Part shown: positions 19,887 through 26,914 of the stretch, piece by piece
Layout of the letters: every line of letters starts with the position of its first letter
How positions within the stretch are numbered: the stretch's first letter is position 1
Virus record (IMG/VR): IMGVR_UViG_3300027734_000263
Location: 1-27,121 of that record
Source: a virus
DNA: 27,121 nucleotides
Strand: one strand, 5' to 3'
Translations under genes and position numbers: made by a program
Notes under the pieces: generated by a model
Seen by the model: the letters and a program-made list of their open reading frames with translations, nothing else
What the model was told of the DNA's origin: nothing
The model's database searches: none

Positions 19887-20282
19887 ATGGATATGCTCAT
19901 AGTCGGCAACGAAGTCACTATCAAAGTTGAAAATGTATTGTGGCCCGTGCGGGACCGATACGCTGGTGGCGTTGCCGGTCCTGAGTTCAATGTCTATACC
20001 GGAACTATCATGCGTGAGAAGTGGTTTGGTGCTGATGAGATTGGCATTACTACCGGCGATCCTCGCTTCCCGTTTCGTCGCATTCAGCGCCAGCGTATTG
20101 TAGCAGTCAACGAGAAGACTGTAGACTATACTCCTGTCAAGTCTGATCGTATTGAAATCACTGTGCAGGGTTCTAAGGGCAACACGTATGTTGTCACTAA
20201 AGAAAACGGCAAGGCTTCTTGCACTTGTGCTGGTTTTCAGTTCCGTAAGACTTGCAAGCACTCTCAAGAAGTACTAGTATGA
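19887..20282 (+). CDS. SWIM zinc-finger protein
   Basis: I choose ATG 19887, which follows GACGAGG, over the TTG at 19881. The 131-residue protein has an N-terminal part of about 95 residues with a FPFRRIQRQRIVAV segment, and a C-terminal SWIM finger, C112-x-C114-x8-C123-x-H125, preceded by the usual NTYVVTKENGKASC strands. SWIM fingers bind DNA or proteins. Driven by a near-consensus promoter, it is likely an early gene, perhaps a regulator. The following gene overlaps its stop (ATGA). Confidence 0.85.
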   Translation: MDMLIVGNEVTIKVENVLWPVRDRYAGGVAGPEFNVYTGTIMREKWFGADEIGITTGDPRFPFRRIQRQRIVAVNEKTVDYTPVKSDRIEITVQGSKGNTYVVTKENGKASCTCAGFQFRKTCKHSQEVLV

Positions 20283-20488
20283 ACGCTGCAAAAGAAAACA
20301 CATTCAGAGCATTGAGGGAAGAAGAATTACTTGTGACTAATTTTTGGTGTAGGTTTGGTTGGCATACGTGGACCAAATATCGTGAACCCGAAATCGTGCG
20401 TGAGGGTATCTACAAATTGAAAATTCAAGAACGTAGATGCGGGTATTGTAATGTCACCAATCGTAAAGTCTTGAATAAGGATTATTAA
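20279..20488 (+). CDS. Zinc-ribbon-like small protein
   Basis: ATG 20279 overlaps the previous stop; the frame open from 20252 is rejected. The 69-residue product has an FWCRFGWHTWTKYREPE segment and an ERRCGYCNVTNRKV segment, so C-x4-H plus C-x2-C could chelate zinc. The build is like that of the gene at 8145 (CWHKWE...RCTHCG). It is basic. Function is unknown; translation is coupled with the SWIM protein. Confidence 0.7.
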   Translation: MNAAKENTFRALREEELLVTNFWCRFGWHTWTKYREPEIVREGIYKLKIQERRCGYCNVTNRKVLNKDY

Positions 20489-20491
20489 TCA

Positions 20492-20920
20492 ATGTCAATG
20501 CATCTTGTAGGTCCTTATCTGACCACTACCAATTACAGCAAGCGCAAGACTAAGATGACTGCTGCCAAACAAGCTAAGTTACAAGAGCAGTGGCATAAGC
20601 ATAACAAGTGGCTAAAGAGCATTCGCTTGCCCAAAATTACCTTTGAGGAATATGAAGACTATATCACTGGTAAAAAGAGGGCTCCTATCAAGGCTGCTAT
20701 TAAAAGTCCCTTTGACACAAAGGCTTACGTGAGAGAGACTCCAAATTATCCTAGCCTTAACACTGATCTTAAAGACCTTAAGGAATCATGTGCTAAGAGA
20801 GAAGAAATGAAGTATACTGGTACTTTGGTCAAGGGCATCGCAACTATGCACAAGAGCAATGCTGTTCCTGTCATCGATCAGAAGCAGATGGAAGAAATCT
20901 CTAGGATGCGTCGAGGTTAA
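20492..20920 (+). CDS. Conserved basic phage protein (HLVGPYLTTT family)
   Basis: The 142-residue protein starts MSMHLVGPYLTTTNYSKRK, followed by a lysine-rich helical region (KQAKLQEQWHKHNKWLK), a FEEYEDYITGKKR segment, a SPFDTKAYVRETPNYPSL stretch, and a C-terminal DQKQMEEISRMRRG. From memory, a family with this MHxVGPYLxTT start is widespread in phages of Gram-negative bacteria. Its high basic content suggests nucleic-acid contact. AAGGATTATTAATC precedes the ATG. Confidence 0.8.
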   Translation: MSMHLVGPYLTTTNYSKRKTKMTAAKQAKLQEQWHKHNKWLKSIRLPKITFEEYEDYITGKKRAPIKAAIKSPFDTKAYVRETPNYPSLNTDLKDLKESCAKREEMKYTGTLVKGIATMHKSNAVPVIDQKQMEEISRMRRG

Positions 20921-20934
20921 ACTAAGAGGTAATT

Positions 20935-21417
20935 ATGCGTAAAGAACTTGATGAATTGCTGTGTGTGAAGTACCCTAAGATTTTCAGGGACCGAAACGCA
21001 CCCATGAATCAAACCTGCATGTGTTGGGGATTCGATTGTGGTGATGGATGGTTCAACATCATTGACATGCTTTGTGCTAACATTCAAGGTCACATTGACC
21101 GTGTTGAACGGCAGCGAGATTCCACTATCAAATGGAATGAAAATGTGAATGATCCTAACTTTGAATGGATGTCATTTGTTAAACGAGAAGAACGACCTGT
21201 TCCGGAACTCGTTGATCAAGTTGTTGCTGTACAGGTAAAAGAAAAGTTTGGTACGTTGCGTTTCTACTATAACGGCGGCGACGATTTCATTAATGGGTTA
21301 GAGCGTATGGCAGAGTCGATGTCGGCTGTTACTTGTGAGGAATGCGGCAACCCGGGAACTATCACCAAAGGCGGCTGGATTCGTACTCTATGTGAAACTC
21401 ATAAAAAGGAAAAATGA
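20935..21417 (+). CDS. Conserved phage/prophage protein with C-terminal zinc ribbon
   Basis: The 160-residue protein has LCVKYPKIFRDRN near the start, an MCWGFDCGDGWFNIIDMLC block, an AVQVKEKFGTLRFYYNGG block near residues 105-122, and a C-terminal TCEECGNPG...CETH zinc ribbon. This order matches, from memory, a hypothetical family frequent in phages and prophages. TAAGAGGTAATT leads to the ATG. It overlaps the following phosphoesterase by ATGA, suggesting a shared process. Confidence 0.85.
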   Translation: MRKELDELLCVKYPKIFRDRNAPMNQTCMCWGFDCGDGWFNIIDMLCANIQGHIDRVERQRDSTIKWNENVNDPNFEWMSFVKREERPVPELVDQVVAVQVKEKFGTLRFYYNGGDDFINGLERMAESMSAVTCEECGNPGTITKGGWIRTLCETHKKEK

Positions 21418-22256
21418 TGAAAATTGCATTAGCAAGTGATCTACATTTGGAATTTCAGACTATCACGCTTCCCAACACTGAGGGAGCGAAGGTCCTGATT
21501 CTATCCGGTGACATCTGTGTAGCACACTCGCTACATGATCATCCGATTGACAAGACTATTCCTGTCGATGCAATGAAGCCCGGTAGGAATGAGGGTGCTG
21601 CTATTCGGTTTCGTGAGTTCTTTCGTCATGTAAGTATGGAGTACGATCACGTAGTTTATGTGGCGGGTAACCATGAGTTCTATCATGGTCTCTTCCCTGA
21701 TGTATATGACTGGTTGCGTACTGAAATGGTAAACTACCCTAATATTCACTTTCTGAATCGTGAGAGTGTAGAGATTGAGGGCGTGACCTTTCTTGGTGGT
21801 ACGCTTTGGACAGACATGCATCGTGCTGACCCACTTACACTGCGAGTTATTGAGTCTGCGTTGAATGATTTTAGGATCATCCGAAACAGTCAGCATAACT
21901 ATCGTCGTTTCCTTCCTATGGACACGGTCCTTGATCACCGAGCAACCCTTGAGTATATCAAGCAAGTCGTTGATGCTGATCCTGCTAAGAAGTACGTTGT
22001 AGTTGGGCATCATGCCCCTACTGCACTGAGTGTTCACGAGAAGTATAAGGATGATCACTATGTGAACGGAGGCTACTACAGTGACTTGTCAGAATTCATT
22101 CTAGATCGTCCTCAGATCGCCCTCTGGACACATGGACACATGCATGATCCTTCTGACTACATGATGGGAGAGACACGCATCGTGTGCAATCCTAGGGGCT
22201 ATAAGGGGCATGACCCTCAGGCTGACCTCTTTCAATTAAAGTTTTTGGAGATTTGA
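21414..22256 (+). CDS. Calcineurin-like metallophosphoesterase
   Basis: The 280-residue enzyme keeps the full dinuclear metal motif set: D9-x-H11 in ASDLHLE, GD in LILSGDICV, GNHE in VVYVAGNHEFYH, H in VVVGHHAPT, and GHMH in LWTHGHMHD. It should hydrolyse a phosphomono- or phosphodiester; the substrate cannot be read from sequence. The family is common in phages. Start at 21414 (ATGATG) overlaps the upstream stop. It serves as reference for the degenerate copy at 12559-13260, with which it shares the same block order and the LxGxxxWT segment. Confidence 0.95.
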   Translation: MMKIALASDLHLEFQTITLPNTEGAKVLILSGDICVAHSLHDHPIDKTIPVDAMKPGRNEGAAIRFREFFRHVSMEYDHVVYVAGNHEFYHGLFPDVYDWLRTEMVNYPNIHFLNRESVEIEGVTFLGGTLWTDMHRADPLTLRVIESALNDFRIIRNSQHNYRRFLPMDTVLDHRATLEYIKQVVDADPAKKYVVVGHHAPTALSVHEKYKDDHYVNGGYYSDLSEFILDRPQIALWTHGHMHDPSDYMMGETRIVCNPRGYKGHDPQADLFQLKFLEI

Positions 22257-22258
22257 CT

Positions 22259-22474
22259 ATGGTTGATATTATTTGGGAATCGAAGTTGGATGAAGTGTTC
22301 GATTGTAAGGTCGAACGCATTGACGAGAGCCGCGGTAAGCTGACTGTCGTTGATCAATTTGATCGTATCCTTCTTGACACGGAAGTTGGACTGTCATATG
22401 GTGCAATGTTTGGACCTGACGTAGCAGACGTTGCCCTTTGGGAAGACATGGTAATTAAGGTTATCGACGGATAA
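22259..22474 (+). CDS. Small conserved acidic phage protein
   Basis: I choose ATG 22259 (GGAG eight bases upstream) instead of TTG 22253. The 71-residue product has IIWESKLDEVFDCKVERID, a strand pair, and a GLSYGAMFGPDVADVALWED segment. From memory the LSYGAxFGPDVxDVxxW motif marks a small family present in many phages. No function is known. It lies two bases behind the phosphoesterase. Confidence 0.75.
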   Translation: MVDIIWESKLDEVFDCKVERIDESRGKLTVVDQFDRILLDTEVGLSYGAMFGPDVADVALWEDMVIKVIDG

Positions 22475-22476
22475 TT

Positions 22477-22516
22477 ACCCGTTTCACTTGTGTTAACGGG
22501 TGTACTGTTGTATTAT
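22477..22516 (+). promoter_or_regulatory. Promoter with inverted repeat
   Basis: TTGTGT (22488) and TATTAT (22511) are 17 bp apart. A 7-bp inverted repeat (ACCCGTT 22477-22483, AACGGGT 22495-22501) brackets the -35 region, which may be an operator. It precedes the winged-helix gene, so autoregulation is possible. Confidence 0.6.
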
Positions 22517-22564
22517 TATAACATGCTATGAGAAATTGTAGCTACTAAACTAAGAGGAAAAACT

Positions 22565-22834
22565 ATGACTACTGTAACTATGACTAAGGCCGAGCGCCTC
22601 ATTGAAGCGTTCAAGCGCGGTGACGAACTCACTGCAAAGCAGATTGCTGCTCGTTTTGGCATTGCCAACCCGACTGCGACTGTAAGTGATCTTCGCTTGC
22701 GTTATGGTCACGCTGTTTATGCTAATCAGCGTACCGATACCAAGGGCCGTGTCACTACGAAGTATAGCTTGGGTCGTCCTAGCCGCAAGGTTGTTGCTGC
22801 TGGATACCGCGCTCTCGCTAACGGCACCGTCTAA
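22565..22834 (+). CDS. Winged-helix-like DNA-binding phage protein
   Basis: The 89-residue protein has a helix-turn-helix reading AERLIEAFKRGDELTAKQIA, then ARFGIANPTATVSDLRLRYG, followed by a wing-like RTDTKGRVTTKYSLG strand pair and a basic end (PSRKVVAAGYRAL). From memory this exact small family is very common in phages of Alphaproteobacteria and relatives, annotated as hypothetical or HTH. AAGAGGAAAAACT precedes the ATG. It may regulate its own promoter, whose -35 is flanked by an inverted repeat. A terminator follows. Confidence 0.8.
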   Translation: MTTVTMTKAERLIEAFKRGDELTAKQIAARFGIANPTATVSDLRLRYGHAVYANQRTDTKGRVTTKYSLGRPSRKVVAAGYRALANGTV

Positions 22835-22849
22835 TCTAGACACAAGGTT

Positions 22850-22881
22850 TGAGGGGTCCTTTCAAAATCCCTCATTTTTTT
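22850..22881 (+). terminator. Rho-independent terminator
   Basis: TGAGGGG pairs with TCCCTCA (one G-T pair) around a loop of about 11 bases, followed by seven T. It ends the winged-helix gene's transcript. Confidence 0.9.
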
Positions 22882-22898
22882 GGTAAGAAAGTATCATA

Positions 22899-23240
22899 AT
22901 GACGTTGACTCTTGTTCTAGTTTCTGCACTGGCTTTCTTTTTCGGTTACCAATTAGGTGTCGCTAAAATTAAAACAATTATTGCTAGTCGAGCCTTTGAA
23001 GAAATTCGAGCCAAAGCTATGATTCCCGTTTGCGTAGCAGAATGTGTTGAGCAGACTTATTATCTATACGAGAAAGATACTGACAAGTTTATGTGTCAGG
23101 CTTCTTCACTTGAAGCACTTCCACAAAGTCTCTTTGATACTAGAAAGATCAACCTAGCACTAGTGTTGTTCCCGACAGCATCCAACAGTGACAATTATTG
23201 GATCATCAACGGAAAGATCAAGAAGCTAGAATCAAAATGA
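22899..23240 (+). CDS. Membrane-anchored hypothetical protein
   Basis: The 113-residue product starts with a single span (TLVLVSALAFFFGYQLGV, residues 4-21), then a basic helix (KIKTIIASRAFEEIRAKAM) and a soluble domain with YYLYEKDTDKFMCQASSLEAL and [15 protein letters not shown]. It would face the cytoplasm or periplasm from the inner membrane. Three cysteines occur in the soluble part. No named family is recognised. It overlaps the next gene by ATGA, so the two are coupled. Confidence 0.7.
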   Translation: MTLTLVLVSALAFFFGYQLGVAKIKTIIASRAFEEIRAKAMIPVCVAECVEQTYYLYEKDTDKFMCQASSLEALPQSLFDTRKINLALVLFPTASNSDNYWIINGKIKKLESK

Positions 23241-23770
23241 GAGTAAAACTCGGGCGCTATCTTAGTTCGAAAGAACGAAAGATAGACATTCAAATTGATA
23301 ACTTTGATACGTGGTCACTAGACCACACCTTGTCTTTGATTATCTTGCCTGCACTCATTCAACTAAAGCACACAAAGCACGGCATCCCGTCAGAATTTGT
23401 AAATGACAGTGCAGAAGATTATCATGATCAACTTACGTTTGACTTCATGAAGGAAGACAAAGATGAGGTCTTCCAAAAAGGATGCGATTCATGGGACGAA
23501 ACTCTTGACAAGATGATTTGGTCTTTTCAACAGATTGCGTTAGATAACTATGAAAATCAGTATCATCACGGGGATATAAAGATTGGTTGGAAAGAATCCA
23601 AAATACAAATTCCTAATCCTGTAACCGGGAAGACAGAACCCACATACGAAATGGTCGATGAGAATCCTGATGAACACTGGTATGATCAGGTAGGACATGC
23701 GTTGCATGAAGAACGAATCCAAGAAGGTGTGGATTTGTTTGCAAAATATTTTAGGAACCTTTGGGACTAA
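23237..23770 (+). CDS. Conserved phage protein (DTWSLDHTL family)
   Basis: I choose ATG 23237 (overlap with the upstream stop) rather than the frame from 23198. The 177-residue protein starts [11 protein letters not shown], then [33 protein letters not shown], a central [19 protein letters not shown] helix, and ends [14 protein letters not shown]. The blocks match, from memory, a family widely present in T4-like and other aquatic phages and of unknown function. Strong conservation of D-x-W-S-x-D-H-T suggests a functional site. Confidence 0.85.
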   Translation: MRVKLGRYLSSKERKIDIQIDNFDTWSLDHTLSLIILPALIQLKHTKHGIPSEFVNDSAEDYHDQLTFDFMKEDKDEVFQKGCDSWDETLDKMIWSFQQIALDNYENQYHHGDIKIGWKESKIQIPNPVTGKTEPTYEMVDENPDEHWYDQVGHALHEERIQEGVDLFAKYFRNLWD

Positions 23771-23771
23771 T

Positions 23772-24098
23772 ATGACTCACGTAGTAACTGATAGCTGCAT
23801 CAAATGTAAGTACACGGACTGCGTAACAGTATGTCCGGTTGACTGTTTTTACGAAGGACCAAACTTCCTAGTCATTAACCCTGACGAATGCATAGACTGC
23901 GGAGTCTGTATTCCCGAATGTCCGGTTAATGCAATTGTGACGCATGATGATAAGAGCGTCGATAATATACAAGAGTGGATAGACATCAATCAACGATTGT
24001 CTAGACAATGGCCAAACATCACGCAATCAAAGAGTCCGTTGCCCGATGCTGAAAAATGGAAGAACGTTCCTAACAAGATTGACCTATTAGAGGATTGA
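23772..24098 (+). CDS. fdxA: 7Fe ferredoxin, FdxA type
   Basis: The 108-residue protein is full length and strongly similar, from memory, to bacterial FdxA and Azotobacter ferredoxin [18 protein letters not shown], then [35 protein letters not shown]. By that comparison C9, C17 and C50 hold a [3Fe-4S] cluster, and C21, C40, C43 and C46 a [4Fe-4S] cluster; all are present. The C-terminal tail with WPNIT and a LPDAEKW segment is typical. It carries electrons at low potential. I place the start at 23772, one base after the upstream stop. It sits near a dCMP deaminase; a redox partner is not visible. Confidence 0.95.
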   Translation: MTHVVTDSCIKCKYTDCVTVCPVDCFYEGPNFLVINPDECIDCGVCIPECPVNAIVTHDDKSVDNIQEWIDINQRLSRQWPNITQSKSPLPDAEKWKNVPNKIDLLED

Positions 24099-24101
24099 GA
24101 T

Positions 24102-24332
24102 ATGAAGATTTTTGATACATTTGAAGAAGTAGAGGGCATGGATCCTTGCATGAAGCGTCCTATGATCGTTCATGCTAAGAAGATGGATGAAGAGTTCCAG
24201 GTTAACACCCTTGAGGGGAACTATAAGCAGGGTAAGCCAGGTGATTATCTGATGCGAGGCATCGATGGAGAGCTATATATCTGTGACGGATCCATCTTTG
24301 AACGATCTTATGATATGGTTGTAGAATTATAA
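24102..24332 (+). CDS. Small conserved phage protein (PGDYLMRG family)
   Basis: AGAGGATTGAGAT precedes the ATG. The 76-residue product has a short N-terminal part and a compact C-terminal domain GKPGDYLMRGIDGELYICDG followed by FERSYDMV. From memory, the PGDxxxxGxxGExYxxxxxxFExxY motif is a small beta domain common in phage and bacterial proteins of unknown function. It shares TAATG with the deaminase gene and so is probably co-translated with it. Confidence 0.8.
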   Translation: MKIFDTFEEVEGMDPCMKRPMIVHAKKMDEEFQVNTLEGNYKQGKPGDYLMRGIDGELYICDGSIFERSYDMVVEL

Positions 24333-24763
24333 TGAAGCCAAAGTTTATTGATTACTTCATGAAGTTTGCAGAGTTGACTAGCGCACTCAGCTATGCCAAA
24401 CGTTTAAAGGTAGGTGCTGTTATTGTGAGAGGTGACAGTCAGATCATAGCAACCGGTTACAACGGCATGCCTAGTAGCTGGGACAACAATTGCGAACTTA
24501 CTCTAGAAGACGGTTCGTTAAAGACTCGTCCAGAGGTACTCCACGCAGAATCGAATGCCCTAATGAAGGTGGCAAGATCAACTGAGTCAAGTGAGGGTGC
24601 AACTCTGTTTTGTACTCACGCACCTTGCATTGATTGCGCCAAACTAATATATCAAGCCGGTGTTACTACTGTATACTACAAAGAGACTTACAGAGATGAC
24701 AGTGGCTTGCGCTTTCTAAGTCAAGGAGGCATCAATGTCATTCAACACAGCGACCGCACATAA
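24332..24763 (+). CDS. Deoxycytidylate (dCMP) deaminase
   Basis: The enzyme converts dCMP to dUMP, which feeds dTMP synthesis for phage DNA. The 143-residue protein has the zinc site H71-A-E73 (general acid/base glutamate) and C99-x2-C102 in CTHAPCIDCAKLI. Earlier segments KVGAVIVRGDSQIIATGYNG and GMPSSWDNNCE are typical of the dCMP deaminase family rather than tRNA or cytidine deaminases. Its 3' end overlaps the next gene by 29 bases, whose AGGAGG ribosome site lies inside this gene. Confidence 0.93.
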   Translation: MKPKFIDYFMKFAELTSALSYAKRLKVGAVIVRGDSQIIATGYNGMPSSWDNNCELTLEDGSLKTRPEVLHAESNALMKVARSTESSEGATLFCTHAPCIDCAKLIYQAGVTTVYYKETYRDDSGLRFLSQGGINVIQHSDRT

Positions 24764-24923
24764 AACAGAAGTAAAATTTCCGTTTGGGGAACTTGATTCC
24801 ATGATTGAGTGGTGTGAAAAGAACTGCCGCTCTGAATGGAAGTTTGGTGATAGCGACAACGGTTACACATTTTATTTTGATTCCGAAAAAGACTATTTTG
24901 CATTTATGATTTGGAAAGCATAA
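24735..24923 (+). CDS. W-rich paralogue 3 (WC...FxxW family)
   Basis: A perfect AGGAGG within the deaminase gene precedes the ATG. The 62-residue product has a MIEWCEKNCRSEWKFGD segment and ends YTFYFDSEKDYFAFMIWKA. The same order (helix with WC, W turn, aromatic strand, D-x-x-x-F-x-x-W) appears at 5580 and 5786, so this is a distant third copy some 19 kb away. Function is unknown; the compact repeated unit could be an inhibitor or a binding module. Confidence 0.75.
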   Translation: MSFNTATAHKTEVKFPFGELDSMIEWCEKNCRSEWKFGDSDNGYTFYFDSEKDYFAFMIWKA

Positions 24924-25183
24924 TGAAGTACTACATATTTGCTAGGGAATCTGACAAGTTTGATGACATTCTTAAAGATATAGCGGTAAAGCCGGTTATC
25001 AGACATAAGATTAGATTCAAGAACCATTTGATCCTTGGCTTCTCTGACGATGATGAAAAGATCATATCATACATGACTATTAAGTATGGTGATGACCTGA
25101 CCTCATTCAACCACATTGCGGCTGATCGAACTCCTATCATGAACAAAGATTATATTCCTAAAAAGAAATCGGTATCAGGTTAG
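24923..25183 (+). CDS. Hypothetical basic protein
   Basis: ATG 24923 shares TAATG with the upstream stop, so I prefer it to the frame from 24911. The 86-residue product begins with a strand (MKYYIFARESDKF), has a KPVIRHKIRFKNHLILGFSD segment and a helix ISYMTIKYGDDL, and ends with a lysine-rich tail. No family is recognised. Its end overlaps the convergent glycosyltransferase gene by 26 bases, without a visible terminator between them. Confidence 0.7.
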   Translation: MKYYIFARESDKFDDILKDIAVKPVIRHKIRFKNHLILGFSDDDEKIISYMTIKYGDDLTSFNHIAADRTPIMNKDYIPKKKSVSG

Positions 25184-26141
25184 ACTTGAATATTTCCCAG
25201 CAATGTTCCCATGTCCATTGCTTGCTATTCCTGACTACTGCATTCCTGTCTAAGGTTAAACAGTAGTCAACTGCGGTAGATAGGTCGTCGGACATAAAAC
25301 CCGTTACTCCCTGTTCAATTATATCTTTAGGTCCGGTAACCGGATATGCTGCTACAGGAGTTCCACACGCCATTGCTTCAATTATAACAATTCCAAAAGT
25401 ATCACTGCGACTAGGAAATACAAAAACTTTAGAATTTTTGTACCAGGTAGCTAGGTCTTCACCTACTTGTTTACCCGTAAAATGCACTGAGGGATATTTC
25501 TTTTTCAACTCGTCAAGATAGGGACCGTCTCCAACTAGTACCTTAAAAGGATAATCTAGTTGACAGAATGCATCCAAATTCTTTTCTTTTGACACCCTAG
25601 ACACACATAGAATATAGTCACCGATTTTGCGGTTGGGTTTGAACACGCTTCTATCTACGCCTCTTGTCCAGGAAATGATATCACCCCTGAATCCATGATC
25701 TTTGAGTTCATTAACCATCGTTTGTGTAGTAGTGAGTACACGACCGCTGTGTTTGTGAAACCATCTTAGATATGCATAGGTAATGAATTCCGGAACGTGA
25801 TATATTTTCTTTAGGAATTCAGGGAATTTAGTATGATAGCTAGTGTTGTATTTCCAGCCTTTGAAGTCTAACCAAACTCTTGCCGCTAATCCAATAGGAC
25901 CTTCTGTAGCAATGTGTATGTGGTCAGGGGTTGCGGCTTTGATTTTAGACCCAGTGTGGATCGGAAAAGACAACTTAACGTCAGGATACCCCGGTGCAGA
26001 TGCATGAGTAAAATCGCTGGGATCAATATAAACAACGTTATAACCATCCAAAGCAGCAAGCCGCTCAATATTTCTAAAAGTCGTAACAACCCCATTGATC
26101 TGTGTTCTTAGATTATCGGTTACTATTAGTATGGTTTTCAT
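25158..26141 (-). CDS. agt: GT4 glycosyltransferase, Agt-like
   Basis: Agt-type enzymes add a sugar to diacylglycerol, forming glycolipids that replace phospholipids during phosphate shortage. The 327-residue protein has the GT-B layout: an N-terminal MKTILIVTDNLRTQINGVVT acceptor domain, then DHIHIATEGPIGLAARVW and NTSYHTKFPEFLKKIY blocks typical of this subfamily, WTRGVDRSVFKP at the linker, and a C-terminal donor domain with SDTFGIVIIEAMACGTP. The start at 26141 matches the family's N-terminus; the frame is open to 26186. It overlaps the end of the upstream plcP-like gene by 29 bases. The substrate is inferred from family and neighbour. Confidence 0.85.
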   Translation of the reverse strand: MKTILIVTDNLRTQINGVVTTFRNIERLAALDGYNVVYIDPSDFTHASAPGYPDVKLSFPIHTGSKIKAATPDHIHIATEGPIGLAARVWLDFKGWKYNTSYHTKFPEFLKKIYHVPEFITYAYLRWFHKHSGRVLTTTQTMVNELKDHGFRGDIISWTRGVDRSVFKPNRKIGDYILCVSRVSKEKNLDAFCQLDYPFKVLVGDGPYLDELKKKYPSVHFTGKQVGEDLATWYKNSKVFVFPSRSDTFGIVIIEAMACGTPVAAYPVTGPKDIIEQGVTGFMSDDLSTAVDYCLTLDRNAVVRNSKQWTWEHCWEIFKSNLIPISF

Positions 26142-26892
26142 CGGTATTGATCTTTTGCCAAACGACGATTTCCCATCGCCCATCATGATGTTCTACCAGT
26201 GCGGTACATGATTCTACCCAATCACCGTCATTCATGTACACAATATCATTGACTGTCTTAATCTCTGCATTATGAATATGCCCGCAGATTACACCGTCAT
26301 ATCCTTTTCGTTTAGCGTATGCTGTAATATTTTTTTCAAATTCAAACATGAAGTCGATAGCTTTTTTAACTTTATGCTTAAGGAACTTAGACAATGACCA
26401 ATAGCCAAATCCCATTCTATGTCTGATCCAGTTGAATCTGCTGTTGAGGTCCAGCACGAAATCATATGCTCGGTCACCTAAAAAACTGAGCCAAGGAGTA
26501 AGACGAGTAATTCCATCAAACAAATCGCCATGTACTACCATGTATTTCTTGCCGTCTACGCCCAAGTGAGTTATAGTATTGCAGATTTCAACTCTACCAA
26601 AATTGGCAGCGTATGGTATCATCGGTCTTAAGAATTCATCGTGGTTTCCTGCAACATACACGACTCTAGTATTGTGTTTGCTGTGACTAAGAATACGACG
26701 AACCACATTAGTATGTGACTGCTTCCACTTCATCCGATTCTGTTGAATCTTCCATGCATCGATGATGTCACCTACAAGATACAGAGTCTCACAGGTATTA
26801 TGTTTTAGGAAATTGTTAAGCAGGTCTGCTTTGCAGTCTTTAGCGCCCAAATGGACATCTGATATGAAGATAGTTCTGTATGTGGGTTTCAT
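26113..26892 (-). CDS. plcP: PlcP-like metallophosphoesterase (LpxH superfamily)
   Basis: PlcP is a phospholipase C that splits membrane phospholipids into diacylglycerol and a phospho-head group. The 259-residue protein has the full metal site: D12-x-H14 in ISDVHLG, D42 in LVGDIIDAW, N83-H84 in AGNHDEF, H121 in VVHGDLFD, and GHIH (204-207). The middle segment WLSFLGDRAYDFVLDLN and GFGYWSLSKFLKHKVKKA is characteristic, from memory, of PlcP rather than true LpxH. The first gene of a two-gene minus-strand unit, with agt next, mirrors the bacterial phosphate-starvation operon. LpxH-like UDP-diacylglucosamine hydrolase activity is the alternative. Confidence 0.88.
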   Translation of the reverse strand: MKPTYRTIFISDVHLGAKDCKADLLNNFLKHNTCETLYLVGDIIDAWKIQQNRMKWKQSHTNVVRRILSHSKHNTRVVYVAGNHDEFLRPMIPYAANFGRVEICNTITHLGVDGKKYMVVHGDLFDGITRLTPWLSFLGDRAYDFVLDLNSRFNWIRHRMGFGYWSLSKFLKHKVKKAIDFMFEFEKNITAYAKRKGYDGVICGHIHNAEIKTVNDIVYMNDGDWVESCTALVEHHDGRWEIVVWQKINTDENHTNSNR

Positions 26893-26897
26893 GCAAT

Positions 26898-26905
26898 TAT
26901 TTATC
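26898..26905 (-). promoter_or_regulatory. T4-type late promoter motif on the minus strand
   Basis: On the minus strand this reads GATAAATA, ending five bases before the plcP-like ATG at 26892. No Shine-Dalgarno is evident in the gap, so the message may be nearly leaderless. It suggests phage-controlled, not PhoB-controlled, expression. Confidence 0.5.
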
Positions 26906-26914
26906 AGATTTGTA

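Noticed and set aside
21531-22058. A 175-codon open frame on the minus strand
   Set aside because: It is antisense to the intact metallophosphoesterase and has no start context of its own.
26113-26892. LpxH (lipid A synthesis) as the first-choice call
   Set aside because: The fold is the same, but the HGDLFD...WLSFLGDRAYD...GYWSLS blocks and the adjacent Agt-like gene fit PlcP better. LpxH-like activity is kept as an alternative.
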